Both the position numbers and the translations under genes were made by a program. Shown here one piece after another: positions 12,301-24,502 of a stretch of 64,000 nt of DNA. The notes beneath the pieces are model-generated. The model did no database searches. It worked only from the letters and a program-made list of their open reading frames with translations, and was not told where the DNA came from. This stretch comes from Luzula sylvatica (Eukaryota; Streptophyta; Magnoliopsida; Poales; Juncaceae), in the NCBI GenBank assembly GCA_946800325.1, contig OX326958.1, positions 22,580,414-22,644,413 on the forward strand, read 5' to 3'. The first letter of the stretch is position 1. Each line of letters opens with the position of its first letter.

Positions 12301-12987
12301 ACTAAGGATTGTACCACTATTCCCGTTTCCAACACCTAAAGTTCAAATTAAGATGAAAAATAAATGTCGTATATAGTAAAGACAAAAAACTTGCTGGTAA
12401 TATTGACACTGGAATTTTCCCCAATTTAAAAAATTGGACAAATAAAAAACTTGAACTATATAACATTAAGTATTGGACAAATCCTAAACGTGCACAATAT
12501 AAAGTCTGCAATAGCTTAATGAAACCTAATTAGTCCCCAATTCATTGAAACTAGCTCCGACAAATAAAATACAGTCCCACGCAGCACCAAATAAATTGAT
12601 TTCACTGACAATAGCCTCAATTAAGACTCGATTCATCCAAAATCGGTCAAATTAGACAACACTAATACAAAAATCAAAGGAATTAAGCACACAATTTAAT
12701 GAAACTAAGTAATTCCTACAAAAACTGAAAAATTGATTACCTCCGAGAGCATGAGAGCATGAGAACTCGAAAGCAGAGATCTTGACAGTCCTTTGGAGGC
12801 GCTTGAGAGCGGTTGAAAGAGAAATCCGTCAAGAGAGATTGAGAGTCGTGTGGAGCCGTTGCTCCTCTGGATTTAGGGTTTGATACCCTCGCATCTGGAG
12901 GCACTGCCGCACGTTGAGAGAGAGGAGGAAACAATCTGGAGCTTTGGAGAGGGAGAGGGGTCGAGAGAAATCAGAGCTTTGGAGAGG

Positions 12988-12988
12988 G

Positions 12989-13021
<33 letters not shown>
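12988..13021. repeat. (GA)n microsatellite
   Basis: GA run just inside the right TIR of the MULE, mirroring the CT tract inside the left TIR. Confidence 0.9.
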
Positions 13022-13026
<5 letters not shown>

Positions 13027-13094
13027 TCTGGTGTTGCTGTTGAGGAAGAGTTATGTTTTCACGGAGCTCTGTTAATGAGTCAGTTAGTAAATAT

Positions 13095-13179
13095 TTGCAC
13101 ACATCTTGATGCGATCTGATGGTTCAAAATCTTCAAGCAAAAAAGAAAGGCAACTTGTACAAGCTATATAGTTATTCTC
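13095..13179 (-). repeat. right TIR of the MULE
   Basis: Inverted copy of 8500-8584, followed directly by the 9-bp duplication GTCTTTTCG. Confidence 0.92.
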
Positions 13180-13188
13180 GTCTTTTCG

Positions 13189-15911
13189 AATCCAGATCAT
13201 ATCTATCATATCACATCCATTTTTATTTTTTGATAAATGATTTTATTCAGAAAACGCAAATATATAATATTAATATCAGTGAAATTATCAAACCGTGAAT
13301 CTTGTTTTATACCAGGCACAATATAAAATAGCATTTTATGAAAAGCTTAGTTTCTAGCAATATTGTAAATAACGTCAACGATACAAATCAGTTGGGCATC
13401 GTTAAAATGATTTACTGATTAATTATGCTTAATCGGTTAAATAATTATAAATAACGTTCATACTAATCAATGATAATTTATCATATATATAATATTATTT
13501 TTTTGAAATTATAATAATTATAATTCGAACTCAAAAATAAAATAAATGTAAATATCATAATTCACATTTTTTATTCCAAATAAATATTAAATTCAATTCA
13601 ATAATTACTAATTAACAGTTATGAGTACATATTATGAGGCGAGGCCAAAATCATATTCATATCATGGGTATATATTATGCTGGTAAAATCTATAAAGCTC
13701 TCTAATAATTGTATATTGTGTATTTTCAAACACCTACAATTTTTGGACGCACTAATTTTGGCATGTCTTTACAATACTAATTAATAATTATACTATTTGA
13801 TTATGATGTAATTTCACAAAAACAACGGCCGCTAGTGATAATTAATAATTTTACTATTAATAATTAATAATTTTACTATTAATTTTGGCATGTCTTTACT
13901 ATTGAATAATTAATAATTTTACTATTCGATAACTAATAATTAATTTTGGCATGTTTGTAAATGTGATGATTATGCAACCTAGTATTAATTATTAATTATT
14001 TTAGAGCCCGAATTATATTTTTTTCTGGATCGATATATTAGATGAAAATAACGGAACACACTAAAACTGACGAATAAAATGATCACACACCACTAAAGAT
14101 CAATATATTTCATTCTCATGAAGTTCATGTGAGATCACAAGAACTCAAGCCTTATCAATTCTTGATATTAAGATCTGATAAATTATATTCCTTCTAAAAA
14201 TGTTTAACTTATAATATATGGCCAAAAATTATTCATACAATATTATCTTAAATAGTATGAGTTCAGGATTTCACCAGAAAATCATCCAATTAGTCTCAAT
14301 GTATCCGTTCTCTATGCTACTAGCAACAACGTTGGCAGTGACGGATCTTGTCCCAAATCAATGGGGGAGAGGGGACGGTAATCTAGAGAGGGTTACTGTG
14401 AGAAATTAAAAAAAAAAATTAGGAGGATAATAGTACATAATTTTGCAGTTATATCGTAAATTACACTGGCATAATCGTATATATGTATTACCGTTCAAAA
14501 ATTTAAGGAGAAAGGAGGGGGGGTCCTTTAATAGATTCGCCACTGAACATTGATATTGTTAACTGCATTGTTATTAAGCACTATCAATCGTAATTGCAAT
14601 ATCACATAGTCCCAATTTACGAGGGGCACCTGGTTTTCGATGCAACCTTCTGATTGATCCGGCGGGTGGTATCTGGCAGATTATTTGGTGAGGATACTGA
14701 CCGAGCGTGGATAGTCTTTTAACACAACGGTCAAGTTTTAATTGGTCGGAGATATCAAGGAGAAGTTTGCGTATATCGCTAACACTCAGCTACGAACATA
14801 ATTTCGAGTTCTCAATGACCGCACCACCTTGTTTGCCAATGAACGGGATCAGTCGAGATAAAAACTTGAAATGCAAAACTGAGTTCTCGAAGATTTCTAA
14901 TGCCCAGCTTAGAGATGACAAGTATAACGGTACCAAACGATGATTCGCAACTTAAGATAATTTTACTGAAAACTTAATAACTTTGTTTCAACCAGGATTT
15001 TAAGAATGAATAAAGTTGTCAAATTATAAATTAATAACACTCAGTTGTTTGATTTTTGGTTTTCTCTAATATCCGAACTGATTATGTTTCTTGATATAGT
15101 ATTGTTGGGAATAATATATTTGGTAAATTAGTTCTGTATAAGAAATAGTGTATTATAAAATAGTTAAATCTTAAATAGATAAACGAAAATGAGCTTTACC
15201 TACTCATTCACACCAATTAAACATTGTCATGCAACAAGAACATATAAATTTGTGAGTGACATGTCTTTCTTGCACTGAAATAATACATAACAAGGGCGCC
15301 CCCCAATCAAATATATTCAATGCAAAATATAAATCACGCACTTGTTTAGTTTTTTATGAGAAAAAAATATTGTATAAAACAAGAAAATGATATATTTGTT
15401 TGATGTATTTTTCCTTCAATAATTACAACCTTTTTGATATTCGATCATTTTGATCTTTTGTGACCCAATATAATATATAAACTAATTTGATGGACAATTT
15501 AGGTATTTTCAATTAATTAAAAAAATTCTTTATATGTATGATAATTTGACTAGCATTAATCGATAAAAACACATCTGAATATTATCATTAAATAGACAAA
15601 TACCTAAAATATTATTTTAAAAAAATAATCTGCCATAAGAAAAAAATCCTACTATAAAATAACTAAAATACACTTGAATGTTTCGGAGATGGTTTAATTA
15701 AAGATTTTTTTAATTTTGGAAGTCGAGTACGGGTTCGGGTGCCCAACGGGTCCGGCTGCAGATGAATCACTAAAAACAAGGGTAGATTGGTATCAATACC
15801 CCGTTCTCATACCAGAAACCGGTGCGGGTGAAAAATTTAGGGTACTACTACATTGCTTATACATTTAATTCATATAATGAATTTCAAATAAATTCATACA
15901 AACATCAAAAA
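13189..15911. other. intergenic, AT-rich
   Basis: No gene recognised. Around 13800-13950 a short motif TAATTAATAATTTTACTATT is repeated. The open frames at 14218 and 14707 have no features of known proteins. Confidence 0.5.
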
Positions 15912-18165
15912 TTACGACATCATAGAAAATTGATTCCATGCCTCCTGCAAAAAATATTCTATTAATTCCACCCCCAACAAAAAGAATAAACGTGGATATT
16001 TTCAATTTGGTACCTGTAAAATATCGAAAACTTTTTCCGCGATGTATTTTTGATGAGGAGCTGCACCTCTCTGTTGCAATTTATCAGGATGTAAACAAAG
16101 TAATGCTCGTTGGTACGTTTTTTTCACAGCTGGTCCTTCGATTATATCCACTAGCGGTACCGGTTTCCATCCACTCTTATCCCAAAGCACCTAAAATAAC
16201 GAGAAATATCATATATACCCTTCAAAACATAAGAAATATCATGTATATATTTAAGTATTACATATTGAAGAGTAGATAGAAGCGATCTGATGTTTGTTTC
16301 TTTTCCTTTTGACCAATTTCTTATTTTCGACTCTGAAATCTGGATAAATCAAAATGTAAAATGGAATTTAATAAATGAAAATTTGAACATGTAATATATG
16401 ATAAGATAATTAATTACTTTGATTTGGTCTTCAGCTTCGTTATTTTGATTTGGATCTTCGATATATTCTTCAACCAAGCATGCTTCGAAATCATCGAAAT
16501 GAGATTCTTCATTGTTTTGCGCTTCGTTATTTGTATCTGTATAAAAAAAATGTTTCATTAAAATATTAGTTTAAAATTGACAAAACAAATTAAAGGATTA
16601 TATTTGACCAATAATAACCTGGTTCTGATATTTTATTTTTCTGTTCAGTTCTGATTTCCTCACTTTTTGCCTCGATATTCTCTTTTACTTCTTCACCCAT
16701 CTGAGAGAAAAATTGTTAAATATCAAAAAGTTCGAATTACAGTTTTAAAATTTGAATTTATAAATTTTACATGAGAAGAGGCGAAGAAAAATGCATCATC
16801 AATGCTCATTTTTACTGATTTTGGTTTCTCTTCTTTTTCTTCGTCTTGAAGAGAAAAACTAGAATCGATATTAACAAATTGATTTTGATTTTGATCTTGA
16901 TTTTCATAACTATCTTTTCGTCTTTTCTGATCTCGATTTTCATTTTTAATTTTTTGTTTTGGCGATTTATCACTTTTAAATCTTTTGATGAACTCTCGAA
17001 CTAACTTCCCCTTCACTTTTCTCCCAGTTATTTTGTCTTCAGAAGAAATCGAACTCTCAGACTTTTTACTATTTTTCGAATCCTTTTCCTCCTCCATTTG
17101 AAGATTTTCTGAAACAAAATATTAAAATTACCCCAAAAATATATAATCGTATACTTTTAATTCCCTTTTTATTAATCATTTACCTTGGTTTTTAACTTTT
17201 TCATTCATTAAAAATTCTGCAAGATTCTTCACTCGAAATTTCGATTCTCCTTGAGTATTATTCCCTGAAAATATATATTAGTAATTAGAAAACAAACAAA
17301 TGATTAAATATCAAATAAGTAATTTAATAATATAAAATAATTTATTATTAATACCCGATTCTTCGGTTAAATCGGTCTCGACAGACATTTCATCCTCTTC
17401 ATTATCGCTTAAAAGATCGATTCCTTGTATGACAATTTCAGCGACTGACAAGCCGGTCCCACGGCCTTCTTCTTCTTTGGGGAATTTAATGGTGGCTCCT
17501 TTTCCTGCCCATTTGTAGAACGAGAAATGGAACTGAGCAATGGTATTTGCGTGGATTTCACTGCTGTTCTGAGATCGAAGGCGAGATGAAGAATTTGGGC
17601 GGAGATATTGAGAATGATTGTTGCTTTTGAGATTGGTAGTGGAGTTCGGCGATGAAGGATAACTGTTTGTCTCCGAAACTGTGTCGTGTGAAATTTTCAT
17701 CGACAGGCTCACTTGAGCTGGGAGAGACGACCCACCGCCGCCGCCGCCTGAACCACCCTCATGTCTTGCCTGAACAGGGCGGTTCGGACTAAGAACCCCT
17801 GAACCCGGATTCGAGTTGAAGACCTCTCTTTTGGGCGTAGAACTAGACGAGTCACTTCCAGGGAAAATATCAGTGAAGAAATCATCACCAAAAATCCTTC
17901 TTCGACCTGAACTACTGTTACTCCCTTCCCCAAAAGCCGGTTTCTCTCCTCCTGATCCAGACCAGTGTCTTGTAGTATGCATCAGTTCATCCCTCGATCC
18001 TCTTGAAGATCGAGCATAATCACCGGAGTCTGTCCGGAGGGGAGGGCGTTCGTAAACTGAAGAACGGCGGCTTGGCGGACCACCAAATACATCCTTAAAG
18101 TCCACGTCGGATTTCCGGTGAGGAGAGAAAGGGTCTCGGTAAGAGTAACTTGGTTTTTCATCCAT
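15912..18165 (-). CDS. JAC1: JAC1-type auxilin-like J-domain protein
   Basis: Eight exons on the minus strand: 18165-17355, 17264-17184, 17108-16771, 16700-16619, 16536-16418, 16339-16262, 16190-16014 and 15944-15912. All have GT..AG borders and compatible phases and sum to 1719 nt (572 aa). The start MDEKPSY is chosen because a TGA lies upstream in frame. The N-terminal half is Ser/Gly-rich and disordered with DVFGGPP (residues 25-31), typical of plant auxilin-like proteins. The C-terminal part has [32 protein letters not shown] and a J domain with HPD at 537-539, ending EAWNQF. JAC1 in Arabidopsis is needed for light-driven chloroplast accumulation movement, acting in the cytosol, and auxilin J domains recruit Hsp70 to uncoat clathrin. 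This copy is slightly shorter than my recollection of the Arabidopsis protein (about 650 aa) but looks intact. A large MITE sits about 200 bp upstream. Confidence 0.88.
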
Positions 18166-18364
18166 GCTTCTGGGTGAGCTTTGTCAAGCTCTAGAGATGG
18201 TTCGAGTTTGCTGTAATGGAGGAGATGGGATTGTGGAGAGGGAGAACTTGGCTGGATTATTGACAGAGACGCCATTATCAGCCACCAGAATTTAGTTGTG
18301 TGGAGGGAAGTGACTTCTCTTTTTCAATATAAATCTGCATGCCATAAAATAAAATTATTAATTT

Positions 18365-19065
18365 GGGAAATTCTTCAAAAAAACCCCTCATTTTTCTGTA
18401 AATTATGAAAAATCGCCTGCCTTTTTTCAAAAAACCACCTATCTTTTTAGATTCTCTCAAAATCCCTATATTTTTTATTTCTTCCAAAATCCTCTAACAT
18501 TTTTAGATTCCCTAAAATACCCTTATCGTTTTGTTATGTTTTTAAAAAATACCATAATTCCCCAATAATTTTATTTTACAAATCTCTATAATTTAATAAA
18601 TAATAAATGGATACTAAACTATTATAAAAAAATAAAAAATGTTAAAAATAAATAATAAATAATATTATAATATTATAATAAATAATACATAGATATTAAA
18701 ATGATTTTTAATACCTATGTATTATTTATTATAATATTTAATATATGTATCATTTGTAATAATATTTTAATATCTATGTATTATTTATTATAATATTTTA
18801 ATATCAATGTATTATTTATTTATTGTATTTTAATATCTGTTTATTATTTACTAAATTATGGATATTATAAAATGAAATTATGGGAAGGGGTATAATGGTC
18901 ATTTTCAAAATCATAACAAAAAGTAGGGGTTTTTTGAGGGAATCTAAAAATATTAGAGGGATTTTGGTGAAAACCAAAAATATAGGGGGGTTTTAGGAAA
19001 TTTAAAAAGATAGGGGGGTTTTCATAATTTCCAACAAAATTAGTGGTTTTTAATAAAAATTCCCC
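18365..19065. mobile_element. large inverted-repeat MITE upstream of JAC1-type gene
   Basis: About 700 bp with imperfect inverted ends. The left end GGGAAATTCTTCAAAAAAAC and right end ...TAATAAAAATTCCCC are complementary, and homology continues inward (AACCCCTCATTTTT / AATTATGAAAA / CTAAAAATATTAGAGGG). The centre is made of ATACATAGATATTAAAAT palindromes. I could not settle the target duplication. The GGGAAATT end resembles MULE-derived MITEs. Confidence 0.7.
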
Positions 19066-19221
19066 AAAATATTTTATGTATTTTTTGTTTGGGATAATTT
19101 CGGATATAACCCTAAAAACATTAAATATCTAATTTGTCTCTCCAAAACTATAAATATCAAATTTATCTCTTCAAACTTTAAAAACCAGCATATTTGTTCT
19201 TTAACATTATTATATATAATA

Positions 19222-19230
19222 TTTTATTAA
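19222..19230. repeat. 9-bp target duplication, left
   Basis: TTTTATTAA immediately left of the foldback element; the identical 9 bp lie at 46925-46933. Confidence 0.75.
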
Positions 19231-19468
19231 AGGAGATTTTGAATAGTAGACGAGAGTAAGTTCGGAATATCCGAAATAGCCAGCTTAGTTTGAGTTTGGG
19301 AAACTGTCGACTTTTGAAAAATCGAGACCTTGTTGATTCCTAATTAACTTGTTAACCCTGCTAAACCTGTCGACTTTTGAAAAGTCGAGAGTTCCACTTT
19401 CCGAGACAGCTGATTATGACCGACGGCCCGTCGCAAAAGAATTGTGAGAGTATTACCGACGGCCCGTC

Positions 19469-22182
19469 TGAAGGAAATACAGTTTCGGATCAACCGTAAA
19501 AGTGTACACAAGGATAAACGAACGTACGCGTCCGTAGGCATAAGAAACAGTTTGGTAAAACTGGCATAACTTTCAGTGAGAAACTCCAATTTGAATGGTT
19601 CAAATTGGATTAGATAGATAATGAGATTATCTAGAACTTTCATATAGAAATATGTTTCATTTGAGCGAAGTATCAGTGTCGTTTTAATAGAATACCGAAA
19701 GGGTGCGACCGTTTGACATACAGTTAGTAAAATGTCCGTAACTTTCGCATCCGAACTCCAATTGGGCCATATCCAATTGGGTTGGAAATATAATAAGATT
19801 ATCTACAACTTTCGTGGATGTTCAAAGTCGGTTGGAATGATTTAATATTTTCGTTTCAACAGAATACTGAAAGGGTGTCTGCAGTTTTCTGTCTGAAAAG
19901 GTGTATACGAGATATACATGCATTTTGGCCCATCCTTATCCTATATGATATAAATAGAATGTTTCTCTCTCTCTCTCTCTCAAGATCAGATCATTCAGTC
20001 CAACCTGTGGAATTAATAAGATTAATCCAGAATATTGATAGTCTTCTTTCTAAGAGCGAAAGAGTGCGAAGAGAGAAAACCGAGTAAAAGAGTTTATCTC
20101 GGTATAGAGAATCGATCTAATCAAGCAAGTCCGCCGGTGCTGCTGTCACACCCCAAAATAAAGTGGGAAAGGGTGCGGCAACCCGCCAGTATACAACTCG
20201 TATACCACAGGCTCTTATATGATAAATTCACAAAAACATAAATACCACAACTCGAAAACAACGACACACGCACATATATAAATGCATCACCATAACATAT
20301 ACAAACGAACACAAAGAAACCTAGCGGAAGCTTATAAACACAAACACGACATAAACAAACACAAACTAAACAAAATGTCGCAACAAAAGGCTCGCTGGAC
20401 AGAAACGGAAGTAAACAAATATACATAATATGGAGGTTCCGCGATGAAAACGAAACCGTCGTACTCACACTCTAGACACCCGCTGCCCCGGAAAATCTGT
20501 CCACCGTACCTAGACTCAAAACATTCAAATAAAATGGTTAGTCACGGAAGTGACTAAGTGAGTGAGTTTTGAGCCTAGCTTATTAAGATCGACCTATTAC
20601 ATGGCTAGCCAAAAACCTCGCTCGAAATAATCAAATCATAAATCATATATGTATATAAATATTTCTCAAATACTTGCCCCGGGTTTTTCGAAATCAAAAT
20701 TTCTTACCTTCATATCTAATCATATACATACTACTAATGATTTTACCCGGGGTGAGGGCGCAAATAACACTCGACTGAAGTGCCAACCCCGAGTGGATAG
20801 CGAATCACAAACGGGCTGGAACATAACATAAAGCTCGGGAAGCGCGAATTCCCTACAAAAATGAGCTGATGACGGATATCCATGCGCCACAGCCAGACCC
20901 CTCATGGGTCGGGACTTTGCACTACATCAAGTTTGCTACGCAATTCCCTCCATAGAGCGCCACGGGGTTACGTGACACTACGCCTATCAAACTAAAACAT
21001 ACCGGAGGAGCCGCGTATGTACACATAGGACCCTCTTTCAAAACCGTAAGCCCGGCTTACGTTTTATCAAACTCAAATTATACATACATATATATGATCA
21101 AATCTACATAATATATATTTTGTTGAGGTAACACGGTTTTTAAAGCAAAATACGATTTTTAAAGCGAGAACTCTAGACTATCATGTAAGGTCTAGAAACG
21201 CTCGTAATTGAATTCTTAATAAGAGAGAAGTGAAAGTAGCACTCACAGATTGATCGAACTCGATCGACGCCAAAACAGAATCGAAAACCTAACTCCGAAA
21301 TTGAAAACTAATATCGATCGATAAAGAACGAAAACTCGAAACTCGAATGAAATATATCAAAGTCTGTTTCTATATAGCACCACTAGACCCATCTACTTCA
21401 TCATACTTCCTATTTAATTGATCTCTCCAACAGATATATTTTTCTCTCCTCTTATTTTTCTTTCTGGCGAATGACTTGTGAAGAAGTGAATGAAATATCT
21501 CTGACGACTCACACAGACACAAGGGAAGAGGGGAGAGTTGTGGCATACATATCCACAGGCACATGAATGGAATGGTGCGGCCCAATAAAAAGGAAAGGAA
21601 ATTGCACTTTTTCAAATATAACCTTCATATTTTTCTAATTACAAAAATTCTAAATATTTAACCTAATATAATTTTTCAAAATCCTAAATGGTGTTCTGAA
21701 AATTCACTGAGAATTTACTAATATATTATTTTACTAAGAATAATAACAAATATTAAAACCCTATTTTTAATATTTATTACAGCTTCGTCTAGGCAGTTGC
21801 ACCCGCGACCGACGAACTCCGACTCACGGTGGATACAAGTAGAGGAGCGACACTTGTGGCTCTCTGATTGTTATCAAACCGAAGGAGCAAAACTGTTGGC
21901 TGTGAAAGAGTGTGGACGTGGGACGCACGAAAGACAACCGGAGACGTGTCAAGACGGTGGGAGACGTGTGGTATGGGACGCACGGGCCAGTCACCAACGT
22001 GACACCGGAGAAGGAAAGGATGCGAGCGATCAACCCGTCATGCGTGATTAATTTCACGCTGGTAATCGTCTATCCTTCTATTGCATCGTACCCTCGAAGT
22101 CATGGCGTGATCTTGGATTTTGGGAACCGGACCGGGCCTTCATATCCGCTACGCGGGTCCGGGGTCGGGTGAATTCCCAACA
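19469..22182 (+). repeat. 5' LTR of element I (interrupted)
   Basis: Starts TGAAGGAAATACAGTTTCGG and ends CCCAACA. Without the solo LTR at 20144-21781 it is about 1.07 kb, matching the 3' LTR at 44890. A TATA box (GATATAAATAG) near 19949 is followed by a CT-rich run, as expected at the U3/R border. Confidence 0.87.
20144..21781 (+). mobile_element. solo LTR inserted in the 5' LTR of element I
   Basis: 1638 bp starting TGTCACACCCCAAAATAAAG and ending TTTATTACA. It splits the LTR sequence GGTGCTTCGTCTAGGC, which is intact in the partner LTR near 45554. Flanks are GCTGC (20139-20143) and GCTTC (21782-21786), a 5-bp duplication with one change. There is no internal region, so it is a solo LTR left by recombination between two LTRs. 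The TGTCACACCCC start is common among Ty3-type LTRs, but the family is not proven. Confidence 0.8.
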
Positions 22183-22183
22183 G

Positions 22184-22196
22184 TGCTATCAGAGCG
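22184..22196 (+). other. primer binding site of element I
   Basis: TGCTATCAGAGCG directly after the 5' LTR, one base off the TGGTATCAGAGC complement of initiator-Met tRNA used by many plant copia elements. Confidence 0.75.
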
Positions 22197-22429
22197 ATAG
22201 CCATCGATTCGAGAGTCGAATCATAGTCGTATATTTGAAATACGCACGGGTTATCAAAGTTCGTACCCGTTTGCATGATGTTACATATAGAGAAAGTCAA
22301 ATTTCGTTAAAATCACAAGTGGAATTCACTAGATATCAATCAAAATTTGATTGAGAGTATCTAGGAATGATCGTGAAAAAGTTTCATGATTTATCGTTTT
22401 GGAAACGAGCGAAAACGGAAGAAACGGCG

Positions 22430-22565
22430 AAATCTGCAGAAAATCAGAGTTTCTGCCGCCCCGGGGGCAGTTTTTGACGCCCCGGACGCGTCCCGGGCGA
22501 GGTTTTCTCGCGCCCCTTGGGCCTCTGCGTTACAACGGATGGGGCAGGGACTCCCGTCTGGATGC
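22430..22565 (+). repeat. GC-rich palindromic leader cassette of element I
   Basis: A GC-rich island in AT-rich surroundings, with CCGCCCCGGGGGC, GCCCCGGACGCGTCCCGGGC and GCGCCCCTTGGGCC. It lies between conserved leader blocks (TATCTAGGAATGATCGTGAAA upstream, GCTGATTTTGTTTTCG downstream). The same slot in element II and in the element at 62015 holds different palindromic repeats. Confidence 0.65.
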
Positions 22566-23435
22566 TGATTTTGTTTTCGCGATAACTTTGGCTACGAAAC
22601 TCGAAATTTTGAGTTCTTTATATCAATACGATCGGCATCAAACATACTAGCATATAGGACAAGTAATTATTTAGAATAATTAATTTCCCTAATTAAATCA
22701 TATGCATTTAGAAAATTTTGTGATAGTGATATAATAAGATTATGTCACGAATTTAGAAACATGAATGTCATGATCCCTCATAATATTTAAGTCATGGAAA
22801 TGCCTTCCATATTCACAACCACTATGTTCGGTACTACGTCTCACATGGGTTAAGGCCAAAGCCGACATGGGTTATTGTAGCTATCGACGGGGTGGCAAGC
22901 GTTAAATAGGGACTGGTAAGGGTTAATGCCAAAGCCGACTTATTAGTAGTTTATTTGAACGATACGTTGAAGTATGGTTGTGACTTAACCGTGCAAGCCA
23001 ATAAGGGTTAAGGCCAAAGCCGACTCGATTGGAAGTTCGGGGCATAGATAGGATGCACACACGGAAATGAGATTGTATATGATACGATCCATCACCAAAA
23101 TCCTATAAAGGTTCAAGAGTCGCATATGATGTGATTGGATATAATCCTACCTAAATAGCGAGATTCCACTCGTCTGCCAAAGCAACTCGTGGGAGGATCG
23201 TGATATATGGGTCTTGAGTGTTATGGACTTGGAGTCCCGTATCGGTATGAGGGTTATCGATTCGATAAAATAACACTGTCATATAATTATCATATAAGCA
23301 TATAGATTAAGTACGCACGGTTAGGAGCTTAATCTTTATCATCCGTTTAGAATTATGTTTTCTATCAACACCAAATATATCGATGATATCGATATGATAG
23401 ATGGCTTTTGGGTCGGAATTAGCATAATTAACCTT

Positions 23436-24502
23436 TGATGGGAATTATCCCGTCTCCGGGCCCGCGCAGCGGATATGAAGGCCCGGTCCGGTTCCCAAAA
23501 TCCAAGATCACGCTTCGATATCGAGGGTACGATGCAAAGTAGGATAGACGATTACCAGCGTGAAATTGATCACGCACGACGGGTTGATCGCTCGCATCCT
23601 TCTCTTCCTTCGGTATCACGTTGGTGACTAGCCCGTACGTCCCATACCGCACGTCTCCCACCATCTTGACACGTTTCCGGTTGTCTTCGCGCGTTCCATG
23701 CCCGCACGCTTCCACAGCCCGTTACTCGATTACTTCTCCGGTTTGATCACAACGAAGAACCACATATGTCACTCCTCTACCCGTATCCACCGTGAGTCGT
23801 AGCACCTCGGTCGCGGATGCATCTGCCTAGATGATGCACCGGCGAACTTGCATGATTGTGTTTCGATTCTCTAAGACGGAGAAACCTCTTTTCTCCTCTT
23901 TTCTCTTTCTCTTAATTTCTTCGCACTCTTTCATCATCTGATTAGAGTCTCATAATTTCTGGATAAAATCCATTAATTATCTGCACTGAACTTCTTAGAG
24001 AGAGAGAGAAACATCCTATATATACTCCATAGGATAAGGATGGGCCAAAAGATATGTATATCTTCTATACACCTTTTCAAACAGAAAACTGCATACACCC
24101 TTTCAGTATTCTGTCAGAACGAAAATATTAAATCGTTCCAACCGACTTTGAACATTACGAAAGCTGTAGCTAATCTTATTATCTTTCCAACCCAATTGGA
24201 TCCAGCCCAATTGGAGTTCGGACCCGAAAGTTACGCCCGTTTTACTGACCGTATGTCAAACCGTCGCACCCTTTCGGTATTCCATTAGAACGACACTGAT
24301 ACGTCGCTCAAATGGAAAATCTTACAACATGAAAGTTCTAGATAATCTCATTATCTAACGAACCCAATTTGGATCATTCAAATCGGAGTTACTTACTGAA
24401 AGTTATACCAGTTTTACTAATCTGTTTAGTATGCCCACGAACGCGTACGTTCGTTTGTCCTACGTACCATTTTAGCGTTGATCCAAAACTGTATTTCCTT
24501 CA
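23436..24502 (-). repeat. 3' LTR of element II
   Basis: On the minus strand it runs TGAAGGAAATACAG...AATTCCCATCA. The next bases upstream on that strand (complement of GTCTCCCACTCAG) are the polypurine tract. Confidence 0.87.

Larger units (their letters stand above)
8500..13179 (+). mobile_element. complete MULE with FAR1-type transposase
   Basis: Terminal inverted repeats of 85 bp (8500-8584 and 13095-13179) start GAGAATAACTATATA and differ at about two positions. They are flanked by a perfect 9-bp direct repeat GTCTTTTCG (8491-8499 and 13180-13188), the target-duplication length typical of Mutator-like elements. The single long gene inside encodes an intact FAR1/FRS-class transposase. Just inside the left TIR lies a (CT)n tract and just inside the right TIR a (GA)n tract, so the inverted symmetry continues loosely inward. 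The 3' part (11.45-13.0 kb) has short CATTCAATACA-like repeats and three 36-bp repeats but no second recognisable gene. Confidence 0.92.

Noticed and set aside
12880..13119. 79-aa frame with Arg-Glu repeats
   Set aside because: Runs through the (GA)n tract inside the MULE end.
14707..14943. 78-aa frame
   Set aside because: No domain, no coding neighbours and no credible splice signals.
21797..22172. Several 60-86-aa frames around 21.8-22.2 kb and again at 45.6-45.9 kb
   Set aside because: All lie inside copia LTRs, on both strands, and have no family resemblance.
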